64,000 nucleotides of DNA from Leptothermofonsia sp049200465 (GCF_049200465.1 NZ_CP120836.1:4154001-4218000); one strand, 5' to 3'. Shown: positions 1 to 8,842, counted from the stretch's first letter. Numbers and translations are program-made. The notes: a model not told the origin generated them from the sequence alone.

Positions 1-1
1 G

Positions 2-664
2 GTTTCCCTTAACTTAATTGCAGTCACAGTCTTTATCTTTACCCTTGCCAGTCTGCTGGGGCCATTAGTGCATTTGTCTCCTGTGGTTCCGGCGATCGCC
101 ACTTTCAGCATTCTGAGCCTGGCAACACTGGATACATTCGGCTGGCAGGGGCGCGGAGCAACTTTGCTGTTAGATTGGCTGGCGAGCTTTTCTAAAGAAC
201 ACCGCGATCGCGTCGTACACCATGAAGCGGGGCATTTTCTCGTCGCTCACCAATTAGGAATTCCGGTAACGGGTTATGCTTTGAATGCCTGGGAAGCTTT
301 TCGGCAAGGGTACCCCGGTAACGGTGGTGTCCAGTTTGACACCCAGGAACTGGAGCAAGAATTGCAACAGACAGTCCTCTCTGCCCAGCTACTGAATCGT
401 TACTGCACGATCTGGATGGCGGGCATTGCGGCTGAAACGCTGGTATACCCAAATATTGAAGGCGGCAACGACGATCGCCAGAAGCTGAGAGCCATCCTCA
501 CCCAACTGGGGTTTCCAGCGGCTGAGTGCCTGCAAAAGGAGCGCTGGGCGATTTTACAAGCCAAAACGTTGATTCAGCACCATCAGGAAGAGTATGAAGC
601 ACTCGTTTCTGCCATGAAGAAAAAGGCAACGATAGAAGAGTGTCGGCGGGCGATGTTGATATAG
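2..664 (+). CDS. Membrane Zn-protease-like protein (M41/FtsH peptidase-like), 5' partial
   Basis: The reading frame is open to the left window edge, so the true start lies outside; 220 residues are visible. The first ~45 visible residues are hydrophobic (one or two membrane segments). Residues ~74-78 form HEAGH, the HEXXH zinc site of FtsH-type M41 peptidases, followed by a helical region with GGNDD further on. No AAA+ ATPase domain is visible, so this resembles the short 'ATP-dependent Zn protease' proteins of cyanobacteria rather than FtsH itself. Its TAG stop lies inside the left end of a family A repeat (660-752), so the native C-terminus may have been altered by the insertion. Role inferred from motif only. 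Confidence 0.75.
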   Translation, partial: VSLNLIAVTVFIFTLASLLGPLVHLSPVVPAIATFSILSLATLDTFGWQGRGATLLLDWLASFSKEHRDRVVHHEAGHFLVAHQLGIPVTGYALNAWEAFRQGYPGNGGVQFDTQELEQELQQTVLSAQLLNRYCTIWMAGIAAETLVYPNIEGGNDDRQKLRAILTQLGFPAAECLQKERWAILQAKTLIQHHQEEYEALVSAMKKKATIEECRRAMLI

Positions 665-752
665 CGACTCTATTTGGATTGCGAGAAAGAGTTCCTGCGG
701 AACTTCCTCTCACAAAGCCTGTCCATCTCACAACTGGTTTAGGACCGCTATA
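660..752 (+). repeat. Family A repeat, copy 1 (93 bp)
   Basis: Starts TATAGCGACTC and ends ACCGCTATA; an internal imperfect hairpin surrounds GAGAAAG/CTCTCAC. The copies at 44328 and 59874 have the same length (93 bp) and the copy at 27967 is 94 bp. The left end contains the TAG stop of the preceding gene. Confidence 0.75.
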
Positions 753-828
753 TAGGATTCACAGACTATTTGTGAACAAGGGGGTGGACCCCCTACACCC
801 CGTTCAAATTTCAAGAAGGAACGCTATA
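751..828 (-). repeat. Family B repeat, copy 1 (78 bp)
   Basis: On the minus strand it reads TATAGCGTTCCTTCTTGAAA, then a GC-rich core, then an imperfect TTCACA/TGTGAA hairpin, ending in TATA. It abuts family A copy 1. The same A-then-B arrangement recurs at 44328-44500. The rest of the 665-1059 gap (829-1059) shows no further gene; it should hold the promoter of the next gene. Confidence 0.7.
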
Positions 829-1059
829 GATTACTTAGAAGTAGGGTCAGAGAGACAGGGATAGAGCTCTTAACATTTACCATGAACTTTACAAATCGAT
901 ACATTCAGAAAACTCTATCGTTGCTCTGGAAAGCCAGCCAAAATTCTCAAATATAGAGATTGCAGCCGATCTTACAAACAGAAACAGGGGAAAAACAATT
1001 GCCGATATCTTCACAATTTGTTACAAATTAATGGAAGACGCATCTAGACTAGAAACTGC

Positions 1060-1845
1060 ATGTTTGGTGGCTTCACTGCAACTCCTCCTGGCGCTGATCT
1101 GGGTGAGCGTATGCTCAACACAGTTACCAGCCAATCAATCCGTCACTTATTCACCCAAAGTGAATCAGTAGATGTGGTTGTTCGTTGCCATCCTGCCAGC
1201 AAACTGCTGCAAGGAAGCATCGACAGCTTCAAGATGAGCGGAAAGAATCTGCTTATTCGAAAGGATTTCCACGTTGAGGAAATGTCCTTTGAGACGGATG
1301 CCGTCTCGATTGATTTCAGTTCTGTGCTACAAGGTAAGATTCGCCTCAAACAGCCCACTCAGGCCGTTGCTCAAGTGGTTTTGTCTGAAGCGGGGATCAA
1401 TCAGGCATTCAAAGCGGAGCTGGTGAAAAAGCGCTTGCAAAACATTGATACTCCTGAACTGACCAACCTGTCTGGTGGAGAACCCGTTGCCTTCTCGGAC
1501 GTGAACGTTCAATTGTTGCCGGAGAACGGCATCAAAATTTTTGCCAAAACTGAATTGCCCAATGGGTCTGTACCTATCAGTCTGGTAGCAACTCTGGCAA
1601 CGGAGCGCCGTCGCCGCATTTTGTTTCAGGACCCCCAGTTTGACCCAGATGTTGTGCCCGAATCCCTCCGTGGGATTTCTCAGATTTTCACAATGGCATT
1701 TGCCAATATTCTCAATAACATGGTTGACCTGGATCGCTTTGATCTGGATGGGGTCACGATGCGAATTAATCGTCTGGAAACTCAGGGCAAAAATCTCATT
1801 TTTAGCGGCTATGCCCAGGTTGACCATTTTCCAGGAAGCGGCTAA
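1060..1845 (+). CDS. DUF2993 (LmeA-like phospholipid-binding) protein
   Basis: The 261-residue product resembles the cyanobacterial DUF2993 family: an N-terminal GERMLN segment, repeated beta-strand segments with 'FETDAVSIDFSSVLQGKIRL', and a C-terminal 'LDRFDLDGVTMRINRLE' stretch close to the end. The family relates to mycobacterial LmeA, which binds phospholipid in the envelope. No catalytic residues are evident and no clear signal peptide is seen, so the location is uncertain. It converges on the PAP2-like gene on the other strand, with a strong inverted repeat between them (2005-2047). Confidence 0.75.
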   Translation: MFGGFTATPPGADLGERMLNTVTSQSIRHLFTQSESVDVVVRCHPASKLLQGSIDSFKMSGKNLLIRKDFHVEEMSFETDAVSIDFSSVLQGKIRLKQPTQAVAQVVLSEAGINQAFKAELVKKRLQNIDTPELTNLSGGEPVAFSDVNVQLLPENGIKIFAKTELPNGSVPISLVATLATERRRRILFQDPQFDPDVVPESLRGISQIFTMAFANILNNMVDLDRFDLDGVTMRINRLETQGKNLIFSGYAQVDHFPGSG

Positions 1846-1882
1846 TGCTCTTGATGGAGCACCAGTGTAGGTTTGAATTTCA

Positions 1883-1991
1883 TATAGCCGTCGCCAGGTT
1901 GTTGAGGATATTAGTTTTAAGCGAGGGTGGGGTTATGCCCCCAGATGGGATCAAACCCTGCACCCTGTCTTAAGTATGGTGTGTGTAGCTA
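1883..1991 (+). repeat. Family C repeat, copy 1
   Basis: Begins TATAGCCGTCGCCAGGTTGT, contains the 'GGGTGGGGTTATGCCCCC' core hairpin and a CCCTGCACCCTGTCTTAAG block, and ends TAGCTA. It is a diverged copy 38 bp after the DUF2993 stop. Confidence 0.6.
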
Positions 1992-2004
1992 TTTAAGAAT
2001 TTAG

Positions 2005-2047
2005 AGAATTCATAAGCCAGAAATTTCGCTTCTGGCTTATGAATTCT
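2005..2047. terminator. Perfect 18-bp inverted repeat between convergent genes
   Basis: Arms GAATTCATAAGCCAGAA and its exact reverse complement flank a 7-nt loop; one additional A-T pair extends the stem to 18 bp. It lies between two convergent genes, so a bidirectional terminator is the simplest reading (inference). Confidence 0.65.
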
Positions 2048-2071
2048 TGCACTAGGGCGTCTGCCGTCAAA

Positions 2072-2109
2072 TTAATTCGGTAATCAGTAGTTAATTCGGT
2101 AATCAGTAG
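2072..2109. repeat. Tandem duplication of a 19-mer
   Basis: TTAATTCGGTAATCAGTAG occurs twice with no spacer. The second copy includes the TGA stop of the minus-strand PAP2-like gene. Confidence 0.9.
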
Positions 2110-2558
2110 GCCATCTCTGCTAACCAGGAAATGACCACGCCAAGGATTGATCCGACAATGACCTGAAAAGGAGTGTGGCCCAAAAGCTCCTTGAGGCGGT
2201 CTTCATTGAAGTGATGGTCTTCGTTGAAAAATTCGTCGATGATTTGATTCAAGATGCGGGCTTGCTTGCCTGCTGCCTGACGAACTCCGGCAGCATCGTA
2301 CATAACGATGATGGCAAAGATGAGGGCGATCGCAAAGTCAGGGCTTGCCCAACCCACAGTCTGCCCGACTCCTGCTGCCAGCGCTGCTACCAGAGCTGAG
2401 TGGGCACTTGGCATACCACCTGTCTCTACGAGCACCCGCACATTCACTTTTCCATTTTTACCGAAATCCAGTATAAGCTTTAAGACCTGTGCCGTTACAC
2501 ACGCCACAAGTGCAACCAACAGCACCTGGTTGTTGAGGATGGTTCCAAAGTCCTGCAT
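2103..2558 (-). CDS. Divergent PAP2 family protein (DUF212/YuiD-like)
   Basis: The 151-residue membrane protein belongs to the DUF212 'divergent PAP2/acid phosphatase-vanadium haloperoxidase-related' family. The conserved features are visible: an early 'KNGKVNVRVLVETGGMPSAH' segment (the GGMPSAHSA motif corresponds to the phosphatase signature), 'MYDAAGVRQAAGKQA' in the middle, and C-terminal 'LLGHTPFQVIVGSILGVVISWL'. Three to four membrane segments are predicted by eye. A lipid phosphate phosphatase role is plausible but unproven for this branch. It may be co-oriented with crtE, 261 bp upstream in its direction of transcription. Confidence 0.85.
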   Translation of the reverse strand: MQDFGTILNNQVLLVALVACVTAQVLKLILDFGKNGKVNVRVLVETGGMPSAHSALVAALAAGVGQTVGWASPDFAIALIFAIIVMYDAAGVRQAAGKQARILNQIIDEFFNEDHHFNEDRLKELLGHTPFQVIVGSILGVVISWLAEMAY

Positions 2559-2819
2559 GTTGACTGGTTCAGTGAAGGGGTAGGAGGAGGGAGGAGGGAG
2601 GAGGGAGAAGGAAGAAGGAAGAAGCCAGAAGTCAGGAGTTAAGGGGGCCAGGGGCTGGTGACTAGAGAGTCGGTATCAGTAAGGCAAAAGAGGAAAAGGA
2701 AAAGTCAGGAGCAACAGCTATCGCTAACAACCAACAGTTAGAAGTCACTCAAAACTTAGAACTTAAGCCTTATCCATCCACTCATCTAACTGGCAATTAA
2801 CCACTAATCACCAACAAAT
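2559..2819. other. Gap with purine-rich and CCATCCAC-type filler
   Basis: The gap holds a GGAGGA-rich tract at 2580-2630 followed by AGAAGCCAGAAGTCAGGAG and CCATCCACTC motifs. The same filler recurs near 3980, 9120, 12740, 16650, 29200 and 41050. No gene seen. Confidence 0.6.
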
Positions 2820-3738
2820 TCAATGGGTCCTAGCAATAATAAAATCTGCGATCGCCATTAGCGGTCGAGCAGGATCACCAAAGTCGGCCAATTCTGCTTT
2901 AGCGTCTTGAATCAGGGAATGGGCCTGACGTCTTGACTCCTCCAGACCCCAGATACTGGGATAGGTTGCCTTCTGGGCTCGCAGATCTTTTCCGGCAGTT
3001 TTGCCCAGTTCTTCCTGGGTTGATGTGATATCGAGAATGTCGTCCATAATTTGAAAGGCCAAACCAATATTTTTGGAATAGCGAGACAGCCGATGCACAT
3101 CGGACTCAGTTGCACCCGCCAGGATTGCCCCAGAAATGACCGAGGCTTCTAGAAGCGCAGCTGTTTTGTGGTTGTGAATGAAGGTCAGCGTCTCTAGAGA
3201 AACATCGGATTTGCCTTCTGACTCCAGATCAACAACCTGCCCCCCAACCAGACCAGCGGCACCGACAGCCCGCCCCAGGATGGCGACAATTCTCAACAGG
3301 CGATCAGCAGGAACATTCCGGGTTTCTACGGCAACATGCTCAAATGCATAGGCTAGCAACCCATCTCCTGCCAAAATTGCAATGTCCTCCCCAAAAACTT
3401 TGTGATTGGTTAGTTTGCCCCGTCGATAGTCGTCGTTATCCATCGCTGGCAGGTCATCATGGATCAATGACATTGTATGGATCATCTCCAGGGCACAGGC
3501 TGTAGGCATTGCCATCTCAATAGTGCCGCCGACCAACTCACAGGTTGCTAGACAAAGAATTGGACGCAGACGCTTCCCTCCTGCCATCAGTGAGTAACGC
3601 ATCGCCTCATAAATGGTTTCAGGATAGATGACCTGGAGGGAACGGTCTAGAGCAGCTTCTATTAAAGCCTGACGCTCTGATAAGTAAGTCGATAAATCAA
3701 AGTGGGATTCCCCCTTGGGACGCTTTCAACTCGTCCAT
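2820..3738 (-). CDS. crtE: Geranylgeranyl/polyprenyl diphosphate synthase, frameshifted as given
   Basis: Trans-prenyl diphosphate synthase for carotenoid, chlorophyll and quinone side chains. The 260-residue frame from ATG at 3602 holds GGKRLRP, the first Asp-rich motif DDLPAMD and the second DDILD, but lacks the usual N-terminal ~45 residues. Those residues are present: ATG at 3738, preceded by AGAGGA, encodes MDELKASQG, and after the C run at 3710-3714 the other frame continues GESHFDLSTYLSERQ into the main frame. One base too many in this run (5 instead of 4) breaks the gene. Between the break and 3602 the main frame has no ATG, GTG or TTG. Either a sequence error in a homopolymer or a real lesion; the gene is normally essential in phototrophs, which favours error. 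Confidence 0.9.
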
Positions 3739-3793
3739 CAATACCATTCCTCTATCCCTCCCAGTCATGACTAGTGACACTCAACCACACTAA

Positions 3794-3833
3794 AAGACCT
3801 TAAGTAAGACACGAAGACCTTAAGTAAGACACG
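3794..3833. repeat. Tandem duplication of a 20-mer
   Basis: AAGACCTTAAGTAAGACACG occurs twice back to back, in the region upstream of crtE. Confidence 0.9.
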
Positions 3834-4016
3834 CCATCTAAACAAAAAAACTGATTGTGATCGAAACCGATTTTTGCCAGATCGCCAGCGAGCAGGTTTC
3901 TGCCCCCTCATCATTCTACGGAGCTTTATGCACCCATGGGACATTCATTAAGAATCATGGAAGAGGGAAGGGAGTGTTTATCCCACCCATCCACCCATCC
4001 ACTCCTCCATCCCCTT

Positions 4017-4550
4017 CTAGGGCTTTGCTGTAGAGGAAGAGAGGGCTTCCGCTAAATCGGCTGGGGTCATTTGTTCATAGGGTTCAAAGGGTTGATGAAT
4101 CCAGGGATTGTCAGGAAGATAATCGATGTAGTAGTTGGGTGTAATGACGGAGCAGTCTTTGTACCAGAGAACGGCGGTACGGATTTCTTCGATGTAAAAG
4201 CCGTATTTGCGATCGAGCCAGATGAGGGTTTTCTTTAAGGTGACACCTGAGTCAACCAGATCATCCACTAGCAGCACGCGATCGCCCAAATTTGCCGTGG
4301 TCATGGTAAGGTCGCGGGCAAAAGTAATCGATCCGCGCACCTGATTGTTAAGTCCGCCGTAAGAGGAAGTTGCCAAAATGGCGAGTGGGAGGTTGTAAAT
4401 CCGCGCCAGAATATCACCAACCCTCAACCCACCCTTTGCCAAACAGACGATTTGGTTAAAGTTCCAACCGGATTGGTAGATTTTGACGGCAAGCTGTTCA
4501 ATTTTTTGGTGGTACTCTGACCAGGAAACATAAAGGTTTGTCATGGACAC
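4017..4550 (-). CDS. Phosphoribosyltransferase (type I PRTase fold)
   Basis: The 177-residue protein carries the PRPP-binding motif RVLLVDDLVDSGVT at residues ~91-104, and an N-terminal 'VCLAKGGLRVGDILAR' that fits the purine PRTase fold. The C-terminal 'TPNYYIDYLPDNPWIHQPFE' resembles xanthine-guanine/hypoxanthine phosphoribosyltransferase-related proteins. A purine-salvage role is likely; the base specificity cannot be read from sequence. The start is GTG at 4550 or ATG at 4544; no Shine-Dalgarno-like purine run precedes either. Confidence 0.8.
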   Translation of the reverse strand: MSMTNLYVSWSEYHQKIEQLAVKIYQSGWNFNQIVCLAKGGLRVGDILARIYNLPLAILATSSYGGLNNQVRGSITFARDLTMTTANLGDRVLLVDDLVDSGVTLKKTLIWLDRKYGFYIEEIRTAVLWYKDCSVITPNYYIDYLPDNPWIHQPFEPYEQMTPADLAEALSSSTAKP

Positions 4551-4733
4551 AAGGAGAGATAGGGAATGGGAATCGGAAAAAGATTGTTCTACAGATGTGG
4601 GCTGCGGGATTTGCTACAAAATGACCTGTAGCAATCTGACGCTAATTTCCAGGTAGGTTGGTTCACTTTTAGACTGTATTCCGTCTGACAAGTAACAATC
4701 TGTTATGGCAGGTGCGCTTTTCATGGTCGAAGA

Positions 4734-6257
4734 TTGAACAGAATGATACAACTTTGGCTAACATTTCTCGCCCCTGCTATGAACAATCCTGCTTCCCCGG
4801 ATGGAACTTTGCCAAAACCACAAAAGCTCAGTTTAAGTACAAAACTGGCCTATGGAGCAGGAGACCTGGGGCCTGCCATCACCGCCAATATTCTGGCAGT
4901 CTTTCTTCTGATTTTTTTTACAAATGTGGCCGGACTCCCTCCTGGGATCGCGGGTAGTATTTTGCTGATCAGCAAAATCTGGGATGCGATTAATGACCCA
5001 ATTATTGGATGGTTGAGCGATCGCACAAACAGTCGTTGGGGCCGACGGCACCCCTGGATGCTTTTCGGCGCCATCCCTTTTGGGCTTTTCTTTTTTCTAC
5101 AATGGGTCGTTCCTCGCTTTAGCGATAGCCCCAATACCAACTATTGGGGATTATTCTGGTATTACATAGTCGTTGCCTTCTTATTTAACAATTTCTACAC
5201 AGCAGTTAATTTGCCCTATACTACCCTTACTGCTGAACTGACCCAGGATTACGACGAACGCACCAGCCTCAACAGTTTCCGCTTCGCCTTTTCCATTGGC
5301 GGCAGCATCTTTTCTCTTTTGCTGGCATTGGCAATCTTCAATCTGATTCGGAATGACCCCACCAGGCAATACCTGGTATTGGGCGGTGTCTGCGCAGTTA
5401 TATCTGTGCTGCCCATTTACTGGTGCGTATGGGGCACCCGTGAACGGGTTCAGGAAACTGAACGGCAACGTCAGGAAACGGTAGATTCATCGGATTCCAT
5501 TCCCTACTTCCAGCAGCTTAAAATCGCTTTCAGCAATCGCCCGTTTCTTTATGTCATTGGAATTTACCTCTGTTCCTGGCTAGCGGTGCAAAACACCGTT
5601 GCAGTTATTCCCTACTTTGTCAAGAACTGGATGGGTTTGACCGACCAGGACTTCACCCAGGTTGTGATGGCCGTTCAGGTGACTGGACTGATCATGCTGT
5701 TTGTCTGGAGTGCAGTCAGCCGCCAGGTTGGGAAAAAATCGGTTTACTTTATGGGGATGACCCTCTGGATTATTGCCGAGATTGGGCTGTTTTTCCTGCA
5801 ACCCGGGCAGATTAAGCTGATGTACTTTCTGGCGGTGCTGGCGGGTTTTGGGGTGGCCACCGCTTACCTGATTCCCTGGTCCATGATTCCCGATGTGATT
5901 GAGCTGGATGAATTGCACACTGGCCAGAGGCGGGAGGGCATTTTCTATGGGTTTATGGTGCTGTTGCAAAAAGTGGCACTGGCGATCGGACTGTTTCTGG
6001 TAGGCGTTGCGCTGCAATACTCCGGTTTTATCTCCACCACTGGCGGACAAGCAGCTCCAATTCAGCCTCAGTCAGCCTTGTGGGCAATCCGGTTACTGAT
6101 CGGGCCCATTCCCATAGCAATTCTCCTGCTTGGCTTGTTTCTGGCCTACCTTTATCCTATCACCCGTGAGGTTCATGCCGAAATTCTGCTACAACTTCAG
6201 GAACGCAAACGTGCCAATTTGGAAAGAAGAAAGGAAGGTGGGGGATGGGACCATTAA
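4734..6257 (+). CDS. GPH-family sugar:cation symporter (MFS, MelB-like)
   Basis: About 12 membrane segments in 507 residues. The N-terminal 'KLAYGAGDLGPAITANIL' and the 'DAINDPIIGWLSDRTNSRWGRRHPWML' region are signatures of the glycoside-pentoside-hexuronide:cation symporter family; the second-half motif 'IPWSMIPDVIELDELHTGQRREGIFYG' also fits. It should import a glycoside or sugar with Na+ or H+; the substrate cannot be assigned. ATG at 4779 gives a start closer to the conserved region and is a good alternative to 4734. It is followed 54 bp later by the DUF39 gene on the same strand. Confidence 0.85.
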   Translation: MNRMIQLWLTFLAPAMNNPASPDGTLPKPQKLSLSTKLAYGAGDLGPAITANILAVFLLIFFTNVAGLPPGIAGSILLISKIWDAINDPIIGWLSDRTNSRWGRRHPWMLFGAIPFGLFFFLQWVVPRFSDSPNTNYWGLFWYYIVVAFLFNNFYTAVNLPYTTLTAELTQDYDERTSLNSFRFAFSIGGSIFSLLLALAIFNLIRNDPTRQYLVLGGVCAVISVLPIYWCVWGTRERVQETERQRQETVDSSDSIPYFQQLKIAFSNRPFLYVIGIYLCSWLAVQNTVAVIPYFVKNWMGLTDQDFTQVVMAVQVTGLIMLFVWSAVSRQVGKKSVYFMGMTLWIIAEIGLFFLQPGQIKLMYFLAVLAGFGVATAYLIPWSMIPDVIELDELHTGQRREGIFYGFMVLLQKVALAIGLFLVGVALQYSGFISTTGGQAAPIQPQSALWAIRLLIGPIPIAILLLGLFLAYLYPITREVHAEILLQLQERKRANLERRKEGGGWDH

Positions 6258-6311
6258 AGCCTGGCGTAAGTTTATCAACCATTTAGTTGGGTAGTGTTGT
6301 AGAAACCCTTC

Positions 6312-7493
6312 ATGCGAACTATTGCTGACATTAATGACAAAATTAGCCGTCGCTGTGCAGTTGTTTGGACGGTTGAGGAATTGAAGGCACGGGTGGTGGA
6401 AGCTGGCGTAACTCAGGCCGCAACGGAAGTGGATGTGGTGACGACTGGAACGTTTGAGCCGATGGAATCCTCCGGAGCAATTCTCAACCTGGGACACACC
6501 GATCCTCCTATTAAAATTCGCCGATGCTGGCTGGATGGGGTTCCGGCTTATTCTGGCTTTGGGGCTGTTGACCTTTACATAGGTGCCACCCAGATGGCAG
6601 AAAGCAGTGATGGCGAGGAGATGCGTGAACGGGGTGGCGGCTATGTAATTCAGGACCTCATTGCTGGTAAGCCGATTCACTTAAGGGCTGTGGGCCAAGT
6701 AACGGATTGCTATCCCCGTGCTTCTTTTGAAACGACGATTACCCGCGATACGATCAATCAGTTTTATCTCTTTAACCCGCGAAATCTCTATCAAAACTTC
6801 ATTGTGGGAGTCAATGGAGGCGATCGCCCCCTCTTTACCTATCTGGGACCTCTACAACCCCGGCTGGGCAATGCGGTATATTCCAACCCAGGCGCGATCG
6901 CTCCGCTGTTTAACGATCCTGACCTGAATCTGATTGGAATTGGCACCCGCATCTTTCTGGGGGGAGGTATTGGCTATGTGGCCTGGGAAGGAACTCAGCA
7001 CTTTCCGCTCCAGAAGCGATTACCAAATCGGACACCCATCGGCCCCGCTGCAACCCTTGCGCTAATTGGAAATGCCAAGCAGATGGATGCCCGCTGGGTG
7101 CGGGGGTGTTATTTCAAAAGCTATGGCCCCTCTTTAATGCTGGGGGTAGGTATTCCCCTGCCAGTCCTCAACGAGGAAGTTGTTGCCAGGTGTGCCGTTC
7201 AAGATCAGGATCTGGTGGCACCGATTGTGGACTTTTCCATTCCGCGCCGCGTTCGCCCGATTTTTGGTCTGGTCAGCTATGCCCAGCTCAAGTCTGGACG
7301 ACTGGCGATTGACGGCAAGACCGTGCGGGTTGCGCCCCTTGCCAGCATCTACCTCTCACGTCAGGTTGCGATTGAACTGAAGCAATGGATAGAGGCTGGC
7401 AAGTTTCTTCTGAGTGAACCTGTTGCCCCCATCCCTGCTGATCAGACGTTTTTATCCCAGGATGCCTGGGGAGCGCAGATTGCGATCGACTAG
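6312..7493 (+). CDS. DUF39 homocysteine-biosynthesis family protein
   Basis: The 393-residue protein matches the DUF39 family ('homocysteine biosynthesis protein'). Archaeal members act in the conversion of aspartate semialdehyde to homocysteine without the O-acyl-homoserine route. Recognisable segments: 'TDPPIKIRRCWLDGVPAYSG', 'GAVDLYIGATQ', 'RGGGYVIQDLIAGK', and 'GTRIFLGGGIGYVAWEGTQH'. Several Cys residues (two near 'RRC' and 'VRGCYFKSYG') are conserved candidates for sulfur handling. No NIL/ferredoxin-type second subunit is adjacent, although in archaea this family works with a ferredoxin-like partner (family knowledge, recalled). Function here is inferred. Confidence 0.75.
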   Translation: MRTIADINDKISRRCAVVWTVEELKARVVEAGVTQAATEVDVVTTGTFEPMESSGAILNLGHTDPPIKIRRCWLDGVPAYSGFGAVDLYIGATQMAESSDGEEMRERGGGYVIQDLIAGKPIHLRAVGQVTDCYPRASFETTITRDTINQFYLFNPRNLYQNFIVGVNGGDRPLFTYLGPLQPRLGNAVYSNPGAIAPLFNDPDLNLIGIGTRIFLGGGIGYVAWEGTQHFPLQKRLPNRTPIGPAATLALIGNAKQMDARWVRGCYFKSYGPSLMLGVGIPLPVLNEEVVARCAVQDQDLVAPIVDFSIPRRVRPIFGLVSYAQLKSGRLAIDGKTVRVAPLASIYLSRQVAIELKQWIEAGKFLLSEPVAPIPADQTFLSQDAWGAQIAID

Positions 7494-7505
7494 TGTTGCA
7501 AACAC

Positions 7506-7588
7506 TATAGCTGTCGCCAAGTTGCTTAGGACATTGGTTTTAAGGGTATATGGGGGCTGCGCCCCCAAGCGAGGAGAACCCCTGCACC
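7506..7588 (+). repeat. Family C repeat, copy 2 (3' truncated)
   Basis: Starts TATAGCTGTCGCCAAGTTGC and has the GGGGGCTGCGCCCCC core hairpin, but stops after CCCCTGCACC; the right end is missing. It begins 12 bp after the DUF39 stop. Confidence 0.7.
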
Positions 7589-7681
7589 TTCAACAAATTA
7601 ATTCTGTGTCCTTGATTGAGTCAGAGTGGTTGTTTTGTGAGTTTTCAACTTACGAAATAAGTCCTAACAAACCACCAGGAA

Positions 7682-8842
7682 CTAGCTCTCATTCGTCTGG
7701 TCATTCCGTTTTACGGGTTTGGGAGGTGGTTCACGACGAGTCGGGGCGGAGTTACCACTGCTGCTCTTGTGGCCACCACCAGGACGTTGATCGCGTTTTT
7801 TCTTAAAGGGACGTCGCTCTTTCTTGAAGCCTGACGCTGTTTTTTTCTTCGGTGGAACCAGACCAATGGCTGTTCCATCTGTAATGACGAGGGACGTTCC
7901 GACTCGCTTGACATGTAAGTCCCAAAAGTAGCCCAGCGTTTTGGGACTGTCCAGAGCGCCTTCTAGCTGAAGCTTAAACGCCTTTGCCTTGCTAGAACTT
8001 TTACGAGCTGCTTGCTGAATTTTTACGGCAACTTGCTTTTCTTCTGCTGAATAGAATACGACTTCACCTCGAATTGAAAAATAGTCATCCTCATAGCCAG
8101 GGGAAAGAGATTCTCCACCGGCCTCAGTTTGAGCTGGTTCTCCAGATTCCTCAGCCGTACCTTCCCCATCCTGATCTTTGTTCTTACTCAATTTTTCAGG
8201 CTCCCAAACACCCACAATTTGGGCATGCAGGTTTTCCTGGCTTTCACGGGTGCGGGGATACACCACCCAGAGGTGGTCCTCTGATAAGTCCAGATGGTTT
8301 CGCACCAGACTCATCACTCGACCCAGAAGAACCGCTTCAATCTCGGTGCCATCGACCGTCTTTAAGGTGCCACGGGTGAATTGCTCTTCAGAAGGAGAAT
8401 ACTGACCGCGCAGCAAACCGATCGCCCGGTATTGCTTGGGTTCACTAGGGGGGGGAATGGGCTGTTGCCGCATGCTGGCCTGTTCAGCCAGGAGTTGCTT
8501 ACTCGTTGGTGAAGGCGTTGGTGAAGGAACTTTACCTGCCGAAACTGTCGATTCAGCTTTTAGAGTAACGGCAGGAGGAGTTGTCGGTGGCTTTTCCGAT
8601 GTAGTAGAGGGCGGGGTAGGGGGCTGAGGACGGTTCACCGGACGCATTAATGGACGCTTTGGAACCAGTCGAGTAGACGCTGTTTCGTTCTCGGAAGGAT
8701 GGTTGGAATCCATATCGGACGAGTTATTCAATGGCACTCCTTTCGTTGAATCAGATTCAGCAGAAAGCTGCTCATCCGATGGAAGTGGCTTGGGCAAAGG
8801 AGGATGGGAGGACTGGAAAAACCGATCAGGCAAGGGGCTCAT
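7682..8842 (-). CDS. Conserved cyanobacterial protein of unknown function, proline-rich with basic tail
   Basis: 386 residues in three parts. Residues 1-~140 are Pro/Ser/Thr-rich and look disordered. Residues ~140-320 form the conserved core ('YRAIGLLRGQYSPSEEQFTRGTL', 'AVLLGRVMSLVRNHLDLSEDHLWVVYPRT', 'FSIRGEVVFYSAEEKQVAVKIQQ', 'GYFWDLHVKR'), with an acidic linker in the middle. Residues ~330-386 are Lys/Arg-rich. I recognise this core as a conserved cyanobacterial family of unknown function. The basic tail suggests contact with nucleic acid or ribosomes (inference). The +-strand frames overlying it are shadows. Confidence 0.7.
   Translation of the reverse strand: MSPLPDRFFQSSHPPLPKPLPSDEQLSAESDSTKGVPLNNSSDMDSNHPSENETASTRLVPKRPLMRPVNRPQPPTPPSTTSEKPPTTPPAVTLKAESTVSAGKVPSPTPSPTSKQLLAEQASMRQQPIPPPSEPKQYRAIGLLRGQYSPSEEQFTRGTLKTVDGTEIEAVLLGRVMSLVRNHLDLSEDHLWVVYPRTRESQENLHAQIVGVWEPEKLSKNKDQDGEGTAEESGEPAQTEAGGESLSPGYEDDYFSIRGEVVFYSAEEKQVAVKIQQAARKSSSKAKAFKLQLEGALDSPKTLGYFWDLHVKRVGTSLVITDGTAIGLVPPKKKTASGFKKERRPFKKKRDQRPGGGHKSSSGNSAPTRREPPPKPVKRNDQTNES

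Noticed and set aside
192..452. Antisense frame over the protease gene
   Set aside because: Shadow of the real gene; Arg/Pro-rich translation without any family feature.
640..864. 74-codon frame after the protease gene
   Set aside because: It runs through family A and B repeats; no start signal and no family.
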